From the NCBI GenBank assembly GCA_025350445.1, contig JANXXV010000873.1, positions 1-14,275 of the forward strand: 14,275 nucleotides of DNA. The letters are read 5' to 3'. This stretch comes from Bryobacteraceae bacterium. GTDB lineage: Bacteria > Acidobacteriota > Terriglobia > Bryobacterales > Bryobacteraceae. The position numbers and the translations under genes were made by a program. Of this stretch, positions 14,226-14,275 are shown one piece after another. The notes under the pieces were generated by a model. That model searched no databases and had not been told where the DNA came from. It saw only the letters and a program-made list of their open reading frames with translations. Position 1 is the first letter of the stretch; each line of letters opens with the position of its first letter.

Positions 14226-14275
14226 TCCACCCCGGTCCGCCTGGTGGCCTCTACAAATTCATCGCGGGTATTGAA

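Noticed and set aside
1..14275. CRISPR array
   Set aside because: No regularly spaced direct repeats of 25-40 bases were seen anywhere in the window.

Overview
The window looks chromosomal and comes from a GC-rich bacterium, most likely an Acidobacteriota member of the Solibacter/Bryobacter type. This is inferred from the gene families present: an Oar-like TonB-dependent receptor with an N-terminal carboxypeptidase-regulatory domain, a DUF1549/DUF1553 'planctomycete cytochrome' protein paired with a DUF1501 protein, a secreted GH29 fucosidase, and a DUF433/DUF5615 pair. No database search was possible.

Region 1 (1-9360, all minus strand) reads in transcription order as secreted alpha-L-fucosidase, TonB-dependent receptor, intrinsic terminator, DUF1549/DUF1553 multi-domain cytochrome-like protein, then a DUF1501 protein that runs off the left edge. 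The last two are separated by one base and are almost certainly co-translated. A strong terminator lies only about 20 bases before the cytochrome-like gene, so how that pair is transcribed is an open question. A plausible reading is an outer-membrane/periplasmic module for fucose-containing glycans, but the substrate is inferred only from the fucosidase.

Region 2 (9361-11773, plus strand) holds a small exported c-type cytochrome with a strong ribosome binding site, a decayed DUF1501 gene (a family relative of the intact one at the left edge) with frameshifts and a stop, and an exported PAP2-type phosphatase with all three signature motifs.

Region 3 (11774-13591, plus strand) looks like accessory DNA. 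It carries a DUF433/DUF5615 toxin-antitoxin-like pair whose start and stop codons overlap, a 123-base element bounded by perfect 18-base inverted repeats, and a tyrosine recombinase catalytic-domain remnant with four in-frame stops but no frameshift. The remnant abuts the 3' end of a tRNA-Pro(CGG), the classic position of an island integrase, so this looks like the scar of an old integration.

Region 4 (13592-14275, minus strand) has the tRNA-Pro with encoded CCA, a good promoter for it, and the 3' part of an unrecognised gene whose reading frame seems to switch near the right edge.
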